Assembly (NCBI RefSeq): GCF_038235435.1
Contig: NZ_CP151275.1
Location: 4,960,001 to 5,024,000 of the forward strand
Length of the DNA: 64,000 bases
Source of the DNA: Niveibacterium sp. SC-1
GTDB taxonomy: Bacteria; Pseudomonadota; Gammaproteobacteria; Burkholderiales; Rhodocyclaceae
Direction of reading: 5' to 3'
A program made the translations under genes and the position numbers. The first letter of the stretch is position 1. Each line of letters starts with the position of its first letter. Under the pieces are notes generated by a model. That model worked only from the letters and a program-made list of their open reading frames with translations. It did not search any database and was not told the origin of the DNA. Below are positions 49,824-57,870 of the stretch, piece by piece.

Positions 49824-50762
49824 ATGAGCCTCGATCTGCTCGTCCATGGCAGCTATCCGCTGGAAGCCTGGCGCGAGGCCTTCGCCGCCGCCGGGCCGGA
49901 AGCCGCGACACTGCGCCTGCATGGCGGACCCGAGGCGCCACCCTGCGACTACGCCCTGGTGTGGAATCCGCCGGCCGGGCTCTTCGCCAGCCAGCCGAAA
50001 CTGCGCGCCATCTTTGCCATGGGCGCGGGCGTCGAAAGCCTGCTTGGCATGCCGGCGCTGCCCTCGCACATCCCCCTGATCCGCCTGGAGGACGCCGGCC
50101 TCGCCGCACAGATGGCGGGCTACGTGTGCTGGGGCGTGTTGCGCCACCTGCGCGATTTCGAACGCCTGGCCCGCCTCGGGCGCGACGCGGACGACTGGTC
50201 GGCCCTGCGCGGACCGCCGCCGATCACCGCGCGCATCGGCATCGCCGGCTTCGGCGTGCTCGGTCGTGCGGTCGCCGAGGCCCTGCAGCCGCACGGCTTC
50301 CGCCTGCGCGCCTGGCGCCGCAGCGAAGGCGAGACGGTTCCAGGTGTCGATGTCTTTCATGGCGACGCGGGCTTCGTCCCCTTCCTGCAGGATCTCGACG
50401 TGCTGGTCTGCCTGCTGCCTCACACGCCCGCGACCGAGAACCTGATTGACGCCGCGGCCCTCGCGCGGCTCGCCCCGGGCGCCCTGTTGATCAACGCCGG
50501 GCGGGGCTCGGCGATCGACGACGAGGCGCTGCTCGCGGCGCTGGAGCGCGGTCGACCCGCGGCCGCCCTGCTCGACGTGTTCCGCGAGGAGCCGCTGCCG
50601 CCCGCCCATCCCTTCCGCCGCCATCCAGCGATCACGCTGACCCCGCACATCGCGGCGCGCACCCAGTTGCCGCTGAGCGCGGTGCAGGTGGCGCAGAAGA
50701 TCGCACGCCTGGAGGCCGGCCTGCCGGTCGGCGGTATCGTTGACCGCCAACGCGCCTACTGA
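49824..50762 (+). CDS. ghrA: Glyoxylate/hydroxypyruvate reductase A
   Basis: A 312-residue D-2-hydroxyacid dehydrogenase that reduces glyoxylate and hydroxypyruvate with NADPH. The cofactor motif GFGVLGRAV follows IGIAG near residue 137, the conserved Arg is in NAGRGSAID and the His is in TPHIAART. It has the 312 residues of E. coli GhrA. It lies 22 bases after the carboxylase gene, in the same operon. Its role beside leucine catabolism is unclear. Confidence 0.88.
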   Translation: MSLDLLVHGSYPLEAWREAFAAAGPEAATLRLHGGPEAPPCDYALVWNPPAGLFASQPKLRAIFAMGAGVESLLGMPALPSHIPLIRLEDAGLAAQMAGYVCWGVLRHLRDFERLARLGRDADDWSALRGPPPITARIGIAGFGVLGRAVAEALQPHGFRLRAWRRSEGETVPGVDVFHGDAGFVPFLQDLDVLVCLLPHTPATENLIDAAALARLAPGALLINAGRGSAIDDEALLAALERGRPAAALLDVFREEPLPPAHPFRRHPAITLTPHIAARTQLPLSAVQVAQKIARLEAGLPVGGIVDRQRAY

Positions 50763-50771
50763 CGCCTGCCC

Positions 50772-51080
50772 ATGATCCGCCACATCGTCTTGTTCCGTTT
50801 CGAGGCCGAGTCCTCGCCGGCCGCCCGCGCAGCCTTGATCACCGCCTTCCGCGCCCTGCCCGCACTGATCGCGGAGGTGCGGGCCTTCGAGGAGGGCCCC
50901 AACCTGAGCCCGGAGGGTCTGGGCCAGGGCTTCGACCACGCCTTTGTGATGCGTTTTGCCGATGCACCGGCGCGCGATGCCTACCTGGCGCATCCCGCGC
51001 ATCAGGCCTTCGTCGCGCAGACGCGTGGCGTGGTGGCGCAGGCCCTGGTCTTCGATCTCGCGGCCGGGAGTGCCGCATGA
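50772..51080 (+). CDS. Dabb (stress-responsive A/B-barrel) family protein
   Basis: A 102-residue protein with the Dabb fold: IRHIVLFRF at the start, then FEEGPNLSP, and YLAHPAHQAFV before the final strand. Such proteins dimerise into a ferredoxin-like barrel; no enzyme activity is assured. It starts nine bases after ghrA and overlaps the HMG-CoA lyase start by four bases, so it is in the operon. Confidence 0.87.
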   Translation: MIRHIVLFRFEAESSPAARAALITAFRALPALIAEVRAFEEGPNLSPEGLGQGFDHAFVMRFADAPARDAYLAHPAHQAFVAQTRGVVAQALVFDLAAGSAA

Positions 51081-52009
51081 GCCGGCCCCGCCGCGTCAGC
51101 CTGGTGGAAGTCGGCCCGCGTGACGGCCTGCAGAACGAGGCGCAGCCTGTGGGCACCGAGACCAAGCTGGCCCTGATCGACCGGCTGGCCGACGCCGGCC
51201 TGCGCGACATCGAAGCCACCGCCTTCGTTTCGCCCAAGTGGGTGCCGCAGATGGCCGACCACGAAGCCGTGCTGCGCGCCCTGATGCGCGAAGGACGTGG
51301 TCGCGAAGGCGTGCGCTATCCGGTGCTCACCCCCAACCTCAAGGGCTTCGAGAGCGCGCTGGCGGCCGGTGCGCGCGACGTCGCGGTGTTCGCGGCGGCG
51401 AGCGAGCGCTTCTCGCAGAAGAACATCAACTGCTCGATCGCCGAGAGCCTGGACCGCTTCGCGCCCCTGATGGACGCCGCAGCGACGGCCGGGGTCGGGG
51501 TGCGTGGCTACGTCTCCTGCGTGCTTGGCTGTCCTTTCGAGGGCGAGGTAGCGCCCGAGCAGGTGCTCCGCGTGGCCGAACGGCTACTGGAGATGGGCTG
51601 CTACGAGGTGAGCCTGGGCGACACCATCGGCACCGGCACCGCGGGCAGCACGGCCCGCCTCTTCGAGCTGCTCTGCAGCCGCATCCCGGCCACACGACTG
51701 GCCGGCCACTTCCACGACACCTACGGCCAGGCGCTCGCCAACCTGCTGACCGCGCTGGACTTCGGCATCGCCCGCTTCGACACCTCGGTAGGCGGCTTGG
51801 GCGGTTGCCCGTATGCGCCGGGTGCGACGGGCAACGTCGCCACTGAGGACGTGGTGTACCTGCTCGACGGACTGGGCATAGAGACCGGCGTGAGCCTCGA
51901 CGCCCTGGTCGACGCCGCGGGCTTCATCTACGGGGCGCTGGGTCGCGAGCCGGTGGCGCGCAGCACCCGCGCCCTGCGCGCCCGGCGCCAGCGCGAAGCA
52001 CAGGCATGA
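51077..52009 (+). CDS. liuE: Hydroxymethylglutaryl-CoA lyase
   Basis: A 310-residue TIM-barrel lyase that splits HMG-CoA into acetyl-CoA and acetoacetate, the last step of leucine breakdown. The metal-site motif GPRDGLQNE is at about 14-22 and the loop with catalytic Cys reads SVGGLGGCPYAPG, both hallmarks. HFHD in the barrel provides the two metal His. It overlaps the Dabb gene by four bases and the DUF1289 gene likewise at its 3' end. Confidence 0.93.
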   Translation: MSRPRRVSLVEVGPRDGLQNEAQPVGTETKLALIDRLADAGLRDIEATAFVSPKWVPQMADHEAVLRALMREGRGREGVRYPVLTPNLKGFESALAAGARDVAVFAAASERFSQKNINCSIAESLDRFAPLMDAAATAGVGVRGYVSCVLGCPFEGEVAPEQVLRVAERLLEMGCYEVSLGDTIGTGTAGSTARLFELLCSRIPATRLAGHFHDTYGQALANLLTALDFGIARFDTSVGGLGGCPYAPGATGNVATEDVVYLLDGLGIETGVSLDALVDAAGFIYGALGREPVARSTRALRARRQREAQA

Positions 52010-52224
52010 GCGAGGCGCCCGTCTCGCCCTGTTGCGGCGTGTGTCGCCTCGATGCGGAGGGGCGGCTCTGCCTGGGCTGCCTGCGCAGCCTCGAAGAGAT
52101 CGCTGCCTGGTCATCGGGGGACGCCGTGACAAGGAGCGAGATCCTCGCCAACGTGGCCGCGCGGCGGCTGATCCTGCTCGCCCGCGAGAGCAAACCGACG
52201 GACGGACACGCCCGCCAGGACTGA
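52006..52224 (+). CDS. DUF1289 family small Cys-rich protein
   Basis: A 72-residue protein with CCGVCRLDAEGRLCLGC, the four-Cys core of DUF1289, and a helical C-terminal half. Members are of unknown function and probably bind a metal. It starts inside the stop of the HMG-CoA lyase gene (ATGA) and ends the tightly coupled operon. Confidence 0.85.
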   Translation: MSEAPVSPCCGVCRLDAEGRLCLGCLRSLEEIAAWSSGDAVTRSEILANVAARRLILLARESKPTDGHARQD

Positions 52225-52272
52225 CGCCGGTTAGACTGCGCAGGACGTTTGCATTACGCGCCCACTTCTTCC

Positions 52273-52707
52273 ATGCAGCAGATCGAAACCGAAATCGCGA
52301 TCGACGCGCCGCCTGAGCGGGTGTGGGCGATCCTCACCGATTTCGCCAGCTACCCCGAGTGGAACCCCATGCTGCCCGCCATCCGCGGCGAGGCGGTGGA
52401 GGGACGCCAGCTCCTCGTCCGTTATGCCGGCGACAAGGGGCCGCGCGACCTGTGGGCCAAGGTGAGCCGCTCGGAGTCGCAGCGCTCGCTGCGCTGGCAT
52501 GGCAACGTCGTCTTCGCCGGCCTGGTCGTGGCCGAACAGCGCTTCCGCCTGCGCAAGCGCTCCAACGGCAACACCCGTCTCTACCAGACCATCTATTTCG
52601 CCGGCCCGCTGGCCCCGCTCCTCGGCCACCGGCTGCGCACCGCGGCCATGGACGGCGCGGTATCGATGAATCTGGCCCTCAAGCGCCGCGTCGAAGCCGC
52701 CGGCTGA
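52273..52707 (+). CDS. SRPBCC (START-like) domain protein
   Basis: A 144-residue single-domain protein of the polyketide-cyclase/START group: IEIAIDAPPERVWAILTDFASYPEWNP is cut across the N-terminal half and is typical, followed by a beta-grip and a final long helix. It may bind a hydrophobic ligand. It lies 48 bases after DUF1289 and could be read through from the operon. The ATG at 52273 is preferred to one at 52249. Confidence 0.85.
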   Translation: MQQIETEIAIDAPPERVWAILTDFASYPEWNPMLPAIRGEAVEGRQLLVRYAGDKGPRDLWAKVSRSESQRSLRWHGNVVFAGLVVAEQRFRLRKRSNGNTRLYQTIYFAGPLAPLLGHRLRTAAMDGAVSMNLALKRRVEAAG

Positions 52708-52860
52708 AAGACGCACCGACACTTCAGTCGGGATTCTTTACATGCTGCATTGCGACAGATTGTCGCCCGGATGACAGAAGGCAGGCGCCACGCCGGCCGC
52801 CGCCGTACGGCACGTCGCCTGCTTAGGCCGCGCCGACCGCGATAGCGCCCCGCGGCCAAA

Positions 52861-52884
52861 CGCCGCGACGCCCGCGTCGCGGCG
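52861..52884 (+). promoter_or_regulatory. GC-rich leader hairpin before the PEP-CTERM gene
   Basis: An 11-base perfect stem (CGCCGCGACGC with GCGTCGCGGCG) with a 2-base loop ends 34 bases before the start codon. It may be a leader structure or attenuator. Confidence 0.4.
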
Positions 52885-52918
52885 CCTCAAAGCGGCGTGT
52901 CAATCTGGAGAACCATCC

Positions 52919-53479
52919 ATGCGGATCACGCATGTACTGGGCAGCGCCTTGCTCGCAATCAGCTTCGCCCTGCCGCTCACGGCTTCGGCCACCGCGGTGG
53001 AGTACAACTTCAACATCCCGCTCAGCGCCGGCCCGCTGGCAGGTGGCAGTTACGGCGGCAGCTTCACCCTCGACGACGCCATGGGCGCCGGTGCCCACAA
53101 CGGTCTCAGCCTGCTGGACAGCCTCGACTTCAACTTCGCCGGCCACCACTGGACCACCGCCAACGCCAACACCGGCAGCGTCACGCTGGATGCGAACGGC
53201 AACCTGAGCTCCGTCCTGTTCGGTAGCCATTGCAGCCCGAGCTGCTCGACCTTCCCGGGCCTGGACAGCTGGACCCTGTTCTGGACCGGTGAGCAGAACT
53301 ACGCGCTCTTCAACTACTCGCTGGCGGGCTACAACAGCACCTTCCTCACCATCGCGGCCGACGGCAGCCCGCTGGTCGAGCGCGTCGTCGCGGACGTGCC
53401 CGAACCTTCGTCGCTGGCGCTGCTGGCCGGTGCGGCCATCGCGGCCGCTGCCAGCCTGCGTCGCGCTCGCCGGAGCTGA
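52919..53479 (+). CDS. PEP-CTERM sorting-domain exported protein
   Basis: A 186-residue exported protein with a signal peptide (about 1-25) and a C-terminal sorting tag VPEPSSLALLAG, a hydrophobic helix and a basic end (RRARRS). The tag is cut by an exosortase in biofilm-forming Gram-negatives. The mature part is Ser/Thr/Gly-rich with two close Cys residues. No exosortase or PrsK/PrsR gene is in the window. GGAGAACC nine bases before the ATG is the ribosome site. Confidence 0.9.
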   Translation: MRITHVLGSALLAISFALPLTASATAVEYNFNIPLSAGPLAGGSYGGSFTLDDAMGAGAHNGLSLLDSLDFNFAGHHWTTANANTGSVTLDANGNLSSVLFGSHCSPSCSTFPGLDSWTLFWTGEQNYALFNYSLAGYNSTFLTIAADGSPLVERVVADVPEPSSLALLAGAAIAAAASLRRARRS

Positions 53480-53810
53480 TCCGGCAGGCTGAACCGTTGC
53501 GCTAGAGCCGCAACGCGGGCGGGGACTGCCCGCGTGTCCGCAGCCAGGCGCAATCGCCACAGGTTCCCTCGTCGCAACCTGCTTCTGATCCATCTCAAAC
53601 AGGGCGCTTAAAGTTTTCCTTATCGCCCCATTGGCAAAGCTCGGGAATTGAATTAGGGTTAACCCTATTCGGGATTTCCCCAGCTACCGCGAGCTTCGCG
53701 CAGCCAGGAACGACCGGAGCCGCTTACCCCGTCGGCCCTGCCCGGGGAGCGAAAAAAACCATGCGGGTCTATGCAAGGACCTGCAGTCATCAAGACAAGA
53801 GGAGACATAG
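53480..53810. other. 331-base intergenic region before xylF
   Basis: No credible gene. It holds a weak hairpin with no U-run after the PEP-CTERM gene (8-base stem, 53513-53535), a perfect 14-base palindrome at 53654-53667 and a good ribosome site (AAGAGGAGA) just before xylF. The xyl promoter must lie here. Confidence 0.5.
53654..53667. promoter_or_regulatory. 14-base perfect palindrome upstream of xylF
   Basis: TAGGGTTAACCCTA is perfectly symmetrical, 144 bases before xylF. It is a candidate operator for a LacI- or ROK-type xylose regulator. No such regulator gene is in the window. Confidence 0.45.
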
Positions 53811-54827
53811 ATGAAGACCAACACGATCCGCCGTGCCCTGCTCGCCGCTTTCGCCGTCGGTACCGCCATGGCCGCCACCCCGGCCCTGGCCGACAAGGCA
53901 AATCCGAAGATCGGCTTCTCGATCGACGACCTGCGCGTCGAGCGCTGGGCCCGTGACCGTGACTACTTCGTCGAGGCCGCCAAGCAACTGGGCGCCACGG
54001 TGAGCGTGCAGTCCGCCGACGCGAACGAACAGCGTCAGATCTCGCAGATCGAAAACCTGATCGCCCAGAAGGTCGACGCGATCGTGATCGTCCCCTTCAA
54101 CTCCAAGGTGCTGACCAACACCATCAAGGAAGCGAAGAAGGCCAACATCAAGGTCATCTCCTATGACCGCCTGATCCTCAACGCCGATGTGGACGCCTAC
54201 ATCTCCTTCGACAACGAGCGCGTCGGTGCCATGCAAGCCGAAGGCGTCGTGAAGGCCAAGCCGAAGGGCAACTACTTCCTGCTCGGCGGTTCGCCCACCG
54301 ACAACAACGCCAAGCTGCTGCGCGAAGGCCAGATGAAGGTCCTCAAGCCCTACATCGACAAGGGCGACATCAAGGTCGTGGGCCAACAATGGGTGAAGGA
54401 ATGGAACCCGTCTGAAGCCCTCGCGATCATCGAGAACGCGCTGACCGCCAACGCCAACAAGATCGACGCCATCGTGGCTTCGAACGACGGCACCGCCGGT
54501 GGCGCGATCCAGGCCCTGGCCGCTCAAGGCCTGGCTGGCAAGGTGGCCATCTCCGGTCAGGACTCCGACCTCGCCGCTGTGAAGCGCGTGGTGGCCGGCA
54601 CCCAGACCCTGACGGTCTACAAGCCGCTCAAGCTGATCGCCTCCGAAGCCGCCAAGCTGTCGGTGGATCTGGTCAAGGGCAACCCGGTCAAGTTCTCGTC
54701 GCAAATCGACAACGGCGCCAAGAAGGTTGACTCCCTGCTGCTGACCCCGACCACGATCACCAAGGAAAACGCCAAGCTCCTGGTGGACGACGGTTTCTAT
54801 ACTGCAGCTCAGATCGGCCTGAAGTAA
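53811..54827 (+). CDS. xylF: D-xylose ABC transporter substrate-binding protein
   Basis: A 338-residue periplasmic sugar receptor with a signal peptide (about 1-27, ending PALA) and the two-lobe type I fold. [30 protein letters not shown] and [10 protein letters not shown] match XylF, with the Arg, Asp and Asn sugar ligands in place. It delivers xylose to XylGH. It heads the operon xylFGH, with no xylAB or regulator near. Codon use is the most highly biased in the window, with Lys and Asn written almost only as AAG and AAC, which fits strong expression. Confidence 0.95.
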   Translation: MKTNTIRRALLAAFAVGTAMAATPALADKANPKIGFSIDDLRVERWARDRDYFVEAAKQLGATVSVQSADANEQRQISQIENLIAQKVDAIVIVPFNSKVLTNTIKEAKKANIKVISYDRLILNADVDAYISFDNERVGAMQAEGVVKAKPKGNYFLLGGSPTDNNAKLLREGQMKVLKPYIDKGDIKVVGQQWVKEWNPSEALAIIENALTANANKIDAIVASNDGTAGGAIQALAAQGLAGKVAISGQDSDLAAVKRVVAGTQTLTVYKPLKLIASEAAKLSVDLVKGNPVKFSSQIDNGAKKVDSLLLTPTTITKENAKLLVDDGFYTAAQIGLK

Positions 54828-55005
54828 TCGGCCCGCGACCGGCCCGTCGGGCCGGTCGCTCCGGTATCGCAGCAAGGGCATGGGCGGCGGACCTTCGCCG
54901 CCCATGTTCCATCCACGCTTTGCGTTTCCCGACCGGGCTCATTCCCCGGGGCGCCACCCCCGAGTCCTGTCCGGAAACTCAACACTCAAGAACGCGAGGG
55001 ACATC

Positions 55006-56541
55006 GTGTCCGAATACCTGCTGGACATGCGCGACATCGTGAAGGACTTTTCCGGTGTCAAGGCGCTCAACGGCATCAGCCTCAAGGTCAGGCCCGGCGA
55101 ATGCGTCGGGCTCTGCGGCGAGAACGGCGCCGGCAAGTCGACCCTGATGAAGGTGCTCTCCGCGGTCTATCCGCACGGCACCTGGGACGGCCAGATCTTC
55201 TGGGAAGGCCAGGAGCTCAAGGCCAAGTCGATCCGCGAAACCGAAGCCGCCGGCATCGTCATCATCCACCAGGAGCTGATGCTGGTGCCGCAGCTGTCGG
55301 TCGCCGAGAACATCTTCATGGGCAACGAGATCACGCTGCCCGGCGGCCGTATGAACTACGGCGCCATGTACCAGCGCGCGGCCGAACTGATGGCCGAGCT
55401 CAAGATGCCCGATGTGAACGTCGCCCTGCCGGTGATGAACTACGGCGGCGGCCACCAGCAGCTGATCGAGATCGCCAAGGCGCTGAACAAGAAGGCCAAG
55501 CTCCTGATCCTCGACGAGCCGACCTCCTCGCTCACCAAGTCGGAAACGGCGATCCTGCTCGACATCATCCGCGACCTGAAGAAGAAGGGCGTGGCCTGCG
55601 TGATGATCAGCCACAAGCTCGACGAGGTCGCCGCGGTGTGCGACACCGTCAGCGTGATCCGCGACGGTACCCATGTCGGCACCAAGCCCATGAAAGAGAT
55701 CACGACCAACGAGATCATCACCATGATGGTCGGCCGCGAGATCAACAATCTCTTCCCGCGCGAACCGCACCCCATCGGGGACGTGGTCTTCGAAGCGAAG
55801 AACGTCGTCTGCAGGGATGTGAACAATCCCGCGCGTCTGCGCGTCAACAACGTCTCCTTCCAGCTGCGCAAGGGCGAGATCCTTGGCGTGGCAGGCCTGG
55901 TGGGCGCAGGACGCACCGAGCTGGCGATGCACATCTTCGGCTGCTATCCCGGCCAGAGCTCGGGTGATGTGTTCCTTGAAGGCAAGCGCCTGAACATCAA
56001 GACGCCGGAAGATGCGGTGAGGCAAGGCGTCTGCATGGTGCCCGAGGACCGCAAGCGCCACGGCATCGTGCCGCTGATGGGCGTGGGCGCGAACATCACC
56101 ATGTCGATCCTGCCGCGCTTCGCGCGCTTGGGCAGCATCAACACCCAGGCCGAGATGCAGGTGATCAACGAGTCGATCGCCCGCATGCGCATCAAGACCG
56201 CCTCGCCCAACCTGCAGATCCGCGGCCTCTCAGGCGGCAACCAGCAGAAGGCGGTGGTCAGCAAGATGCTGCTGCCCAACCCGAAGGTGCTGATCCTCGA
56301 CGAACCCACGCGCGGTGTGGACGTCGGCGCCAAGTACGAGATCTACAAGCTGATGTTCGAGCTGGTCAAGCAGGGCCTGTCGATCATCATGATCAGTTCC
56401 GAACTGCCCGAAGTCCTGGGCATCAGCGATCGCGTGCTCGTCATGGGCGAGGGCGAGCTGCGCGGCGACTTCGTCAACGAGGGCCTGACCCAGGAACAGG
56501 TGCTCACCGCAGCGCTGGGTCACGGCGCCCAGGCCGCCTGA
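55006..56541 (+). CDS. xylG: D-xylose ABC transporter ATP-binding protein
   Basis: A 511-residue double ABC ATPase. The first cassette has GENGAGKS, the signature-region [14 protein letters not shown] and [10 protein letters not shown]; the second has a degenerate Walker A (GLVGAGRT), the signature [11 protein letters not shown] and [11 protein letters not shown], as in all sugar-type XylG/RbsA proteins. The start is a GTG at 55006 with a GAGGGA ribosome site six bases ahead; the family N-terminus ([14 protein letters not shown]) fits it exactly. The open frame from 54880 is non-coding. Confidence 0.95.
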   Translation: MSEYLLDMRDIVKDFSGVKALNGISLKVRPGECVGLCGENGAGKSTLMKVLSAVYPHGTWDGQIFWEGQELKAKSIRETEAAGIVIIHQELMLVPQLSVAENIFMGNEITLPGGRMNYGAMYQRAAELMAELKMPDVNVALPVMNYGGGHQQLIEIAKALNKKAKLLILDEPTSSLTKSETAILLDIIRDLKKKGVACVMISHKLDEVAAVCDTVSVIRDGTHVGTKPMKEITTNEIITMMVGREINNLFPREPHPIGDVVFEAKNVVCRDVNNPARLRVNNVSFQLRKGEILGVAGLVGAGRTELAMHIFGCYPGQSSGDVFLEGKRLNIKTPEDAVRQGVCMVPEDRKRHGIVPLMGVGANITMSILPRFARLGSINTQAEMQVINESIARMRIKTASPNLQIRGLSGGNQQKAVVSKMLLPNPKVLILDEPTRGVDVGAKYEIYKLMFELVKQGLSIIMISSELPEVLGISDRVLVMGEGELRGDFVNEGLTQEQVLTAALGHGAQAA

Positions 56542-56602
56542 ACGCGTCCGCGCCCGTATTCGCAATCGCATTCATCACCATCCAGGAAACAAGAGGCACG
56601 CA

Positions 56603-57751
56603 ATGTCCGCCGCCAAAACAATCCAGAAAATCTTCTCCCAGAACAAGGTGTTCGCGCTGATGCTCATCATCGCGCTCATCTGGGCCTTCTTCGGCTACAT
56701 GACGCAGGACGCCGCCTTTCTCACGGCGCGCAACTTCTCCAACCTGATGCGCCAGATGGCGATCACCGGCATGCTGGCCTGCGGCATGGTCTTCGTCATC
56801 ATCGCCGGTGAAATCGACCTGTCGATCGGCTCCCTGCTCGGTTTGCTCGGCGGTCTCGCCGCGGTACTCGACGCGGTCTTCCATGTGCCGCTCGCGGCCA
56901 ATATCGCGATCGTGCTGTCCGCGGGCGTGCTGGTTGGCGTCTTCAACGGCTACTGGGTCGCCTACCTCAAGGTGCCCTCCTTCATCGTCGGCCTGGCAGG
57001 CATGCTGGCCTTCCGCGGCGTGCTGATCGGCGTAACGGGCGGCTCCACGGTGCCGGTGGAATCCGAAGGGCTGGTCGCCATCGGCCAGGCCTACCTGCCG
57101 CCGCTGCTGGGCTATGGCCTGGCGGTCGCGCTCTTCGTGGTCGTTGCCCTGCAGATCTTCCGCAGCCGCGCCAGCCACGCCAAGTACAAGCTCGCCGTGG
57201 CGCCGCTGTGGCAGGACTTCGCCAAGCTGCTGGTCACCGGCGCCGTGATCGCCGGTTTCGTATCCGTGCTCGATTCCTACCAGGGCATCCCGCTGCCTGT
57301 GCTGATGCTGCTGGTCTTCCTCGGCATCTTCAGTTTCGTCGGCAACAGCACGGTCTTCGGCCGCCGCATCTACGCCGTGGGCTCCAATCTGGAAGCCACC
57401 CGGCTCTCCGGCGTGAACACCCGCCTCGTGAAAATGGTGATCTTTGGCGTGATGGGCCTGATGTGCGCTTTCGCGGGCCTCGTGACCACCGCACGCCTCG
57501 CTTCGGGTTCGCCCTCGGCGGGCGTCAGCGGCGAGCTGGACGCCATCGCCTCCTGCTTCATCGGCGGCACGTCCATGCGCGGCGGGTCGGGCACGGTGAT
57601 CGGCGCGCTCATCGGCGCACTGATCATGGCTAGCCTGGACAATGGCATGTCCATGATGGGCGTCGACACCTACTGGCAGATGATCGTCAAGGGCGCCATC
57701 CTGCTGCTGGCCGTCTGGATGGACGTGGTCTTCGGCTCCAACGAGCGCTGA
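56603..57751 (+). CDS. xylH: D-xylose ABC transporter permease
   Basis: A 382-residue inner-membrane permease with about ten hydrophobic helices. The EIDLSIGS segment after helix 2 is the family hallmark that contacts the ATPase, and GGTSMRGGSGTV near the C-terminus is likewise conserved. It is the last gene of xylFGH, 61 bases after xylG, followed by a strong terminator. Confidence 0.95.
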   Translation: MSAAKTIQKIFSQNKVFALMLIIALIWAFFGYMTQDAAFLTARNFSNLMRQMAITGMLACGMVFVIIAGEIDLSIGSLLGLLGGLAAVLDAVFHVPLAANIAIVLSAGVLVGVFNGYWVAYLKVPSFIVGLAGMLAFRGVLIGVTGGSTVPVESEGLVAIGQAYLPPLLGYGLAVALFVVVALQIFRSRASHAKYKLAVAPLWQDFAKLLVTGAVIAGFVSVLDSYQGIPLPVLMLLVFLGIFSFVGNSTVFGRRIYAVGSNLEATRLSGVNTRLVKMVIFGVMGLMCAFAGLVTTARLASGSPSAGVSGELDAIASCFIGGTSMRGGSGTVIGALIGALIMASLDNGMSMMGVDTYWQMIVKGAILLLAVWMDVVFGSNER

Positions 57752-57806
57752 TCGACACGCCAGAAAATGTCTTGTCTCCGGGTGCGCAGAGCCCGGGAGC
57801 ACTTAC

Positions 57807-57832
57807 AAGGGGGCCATCGGCCCCCTTTTTTT
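57807..57832 (+). terminator. Intrinsic terminator of xylFGH
   Basis: A 9-base perfect stem (AAGGGGGCC with GGCCCCCTT), 3-base loop and a run of seven U. Confidence 0.93.
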
Positions 57833-57870
57833 CTTTCTGCTTCTTGAGTCGGGTGGCTGAGCGGCGCTTC

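Noticed and set aside
53652..53669. Telomere-like TTAGGG repeat
   Set aside because: Only one copy on each strand as a palindrome; it is better read as an operator.
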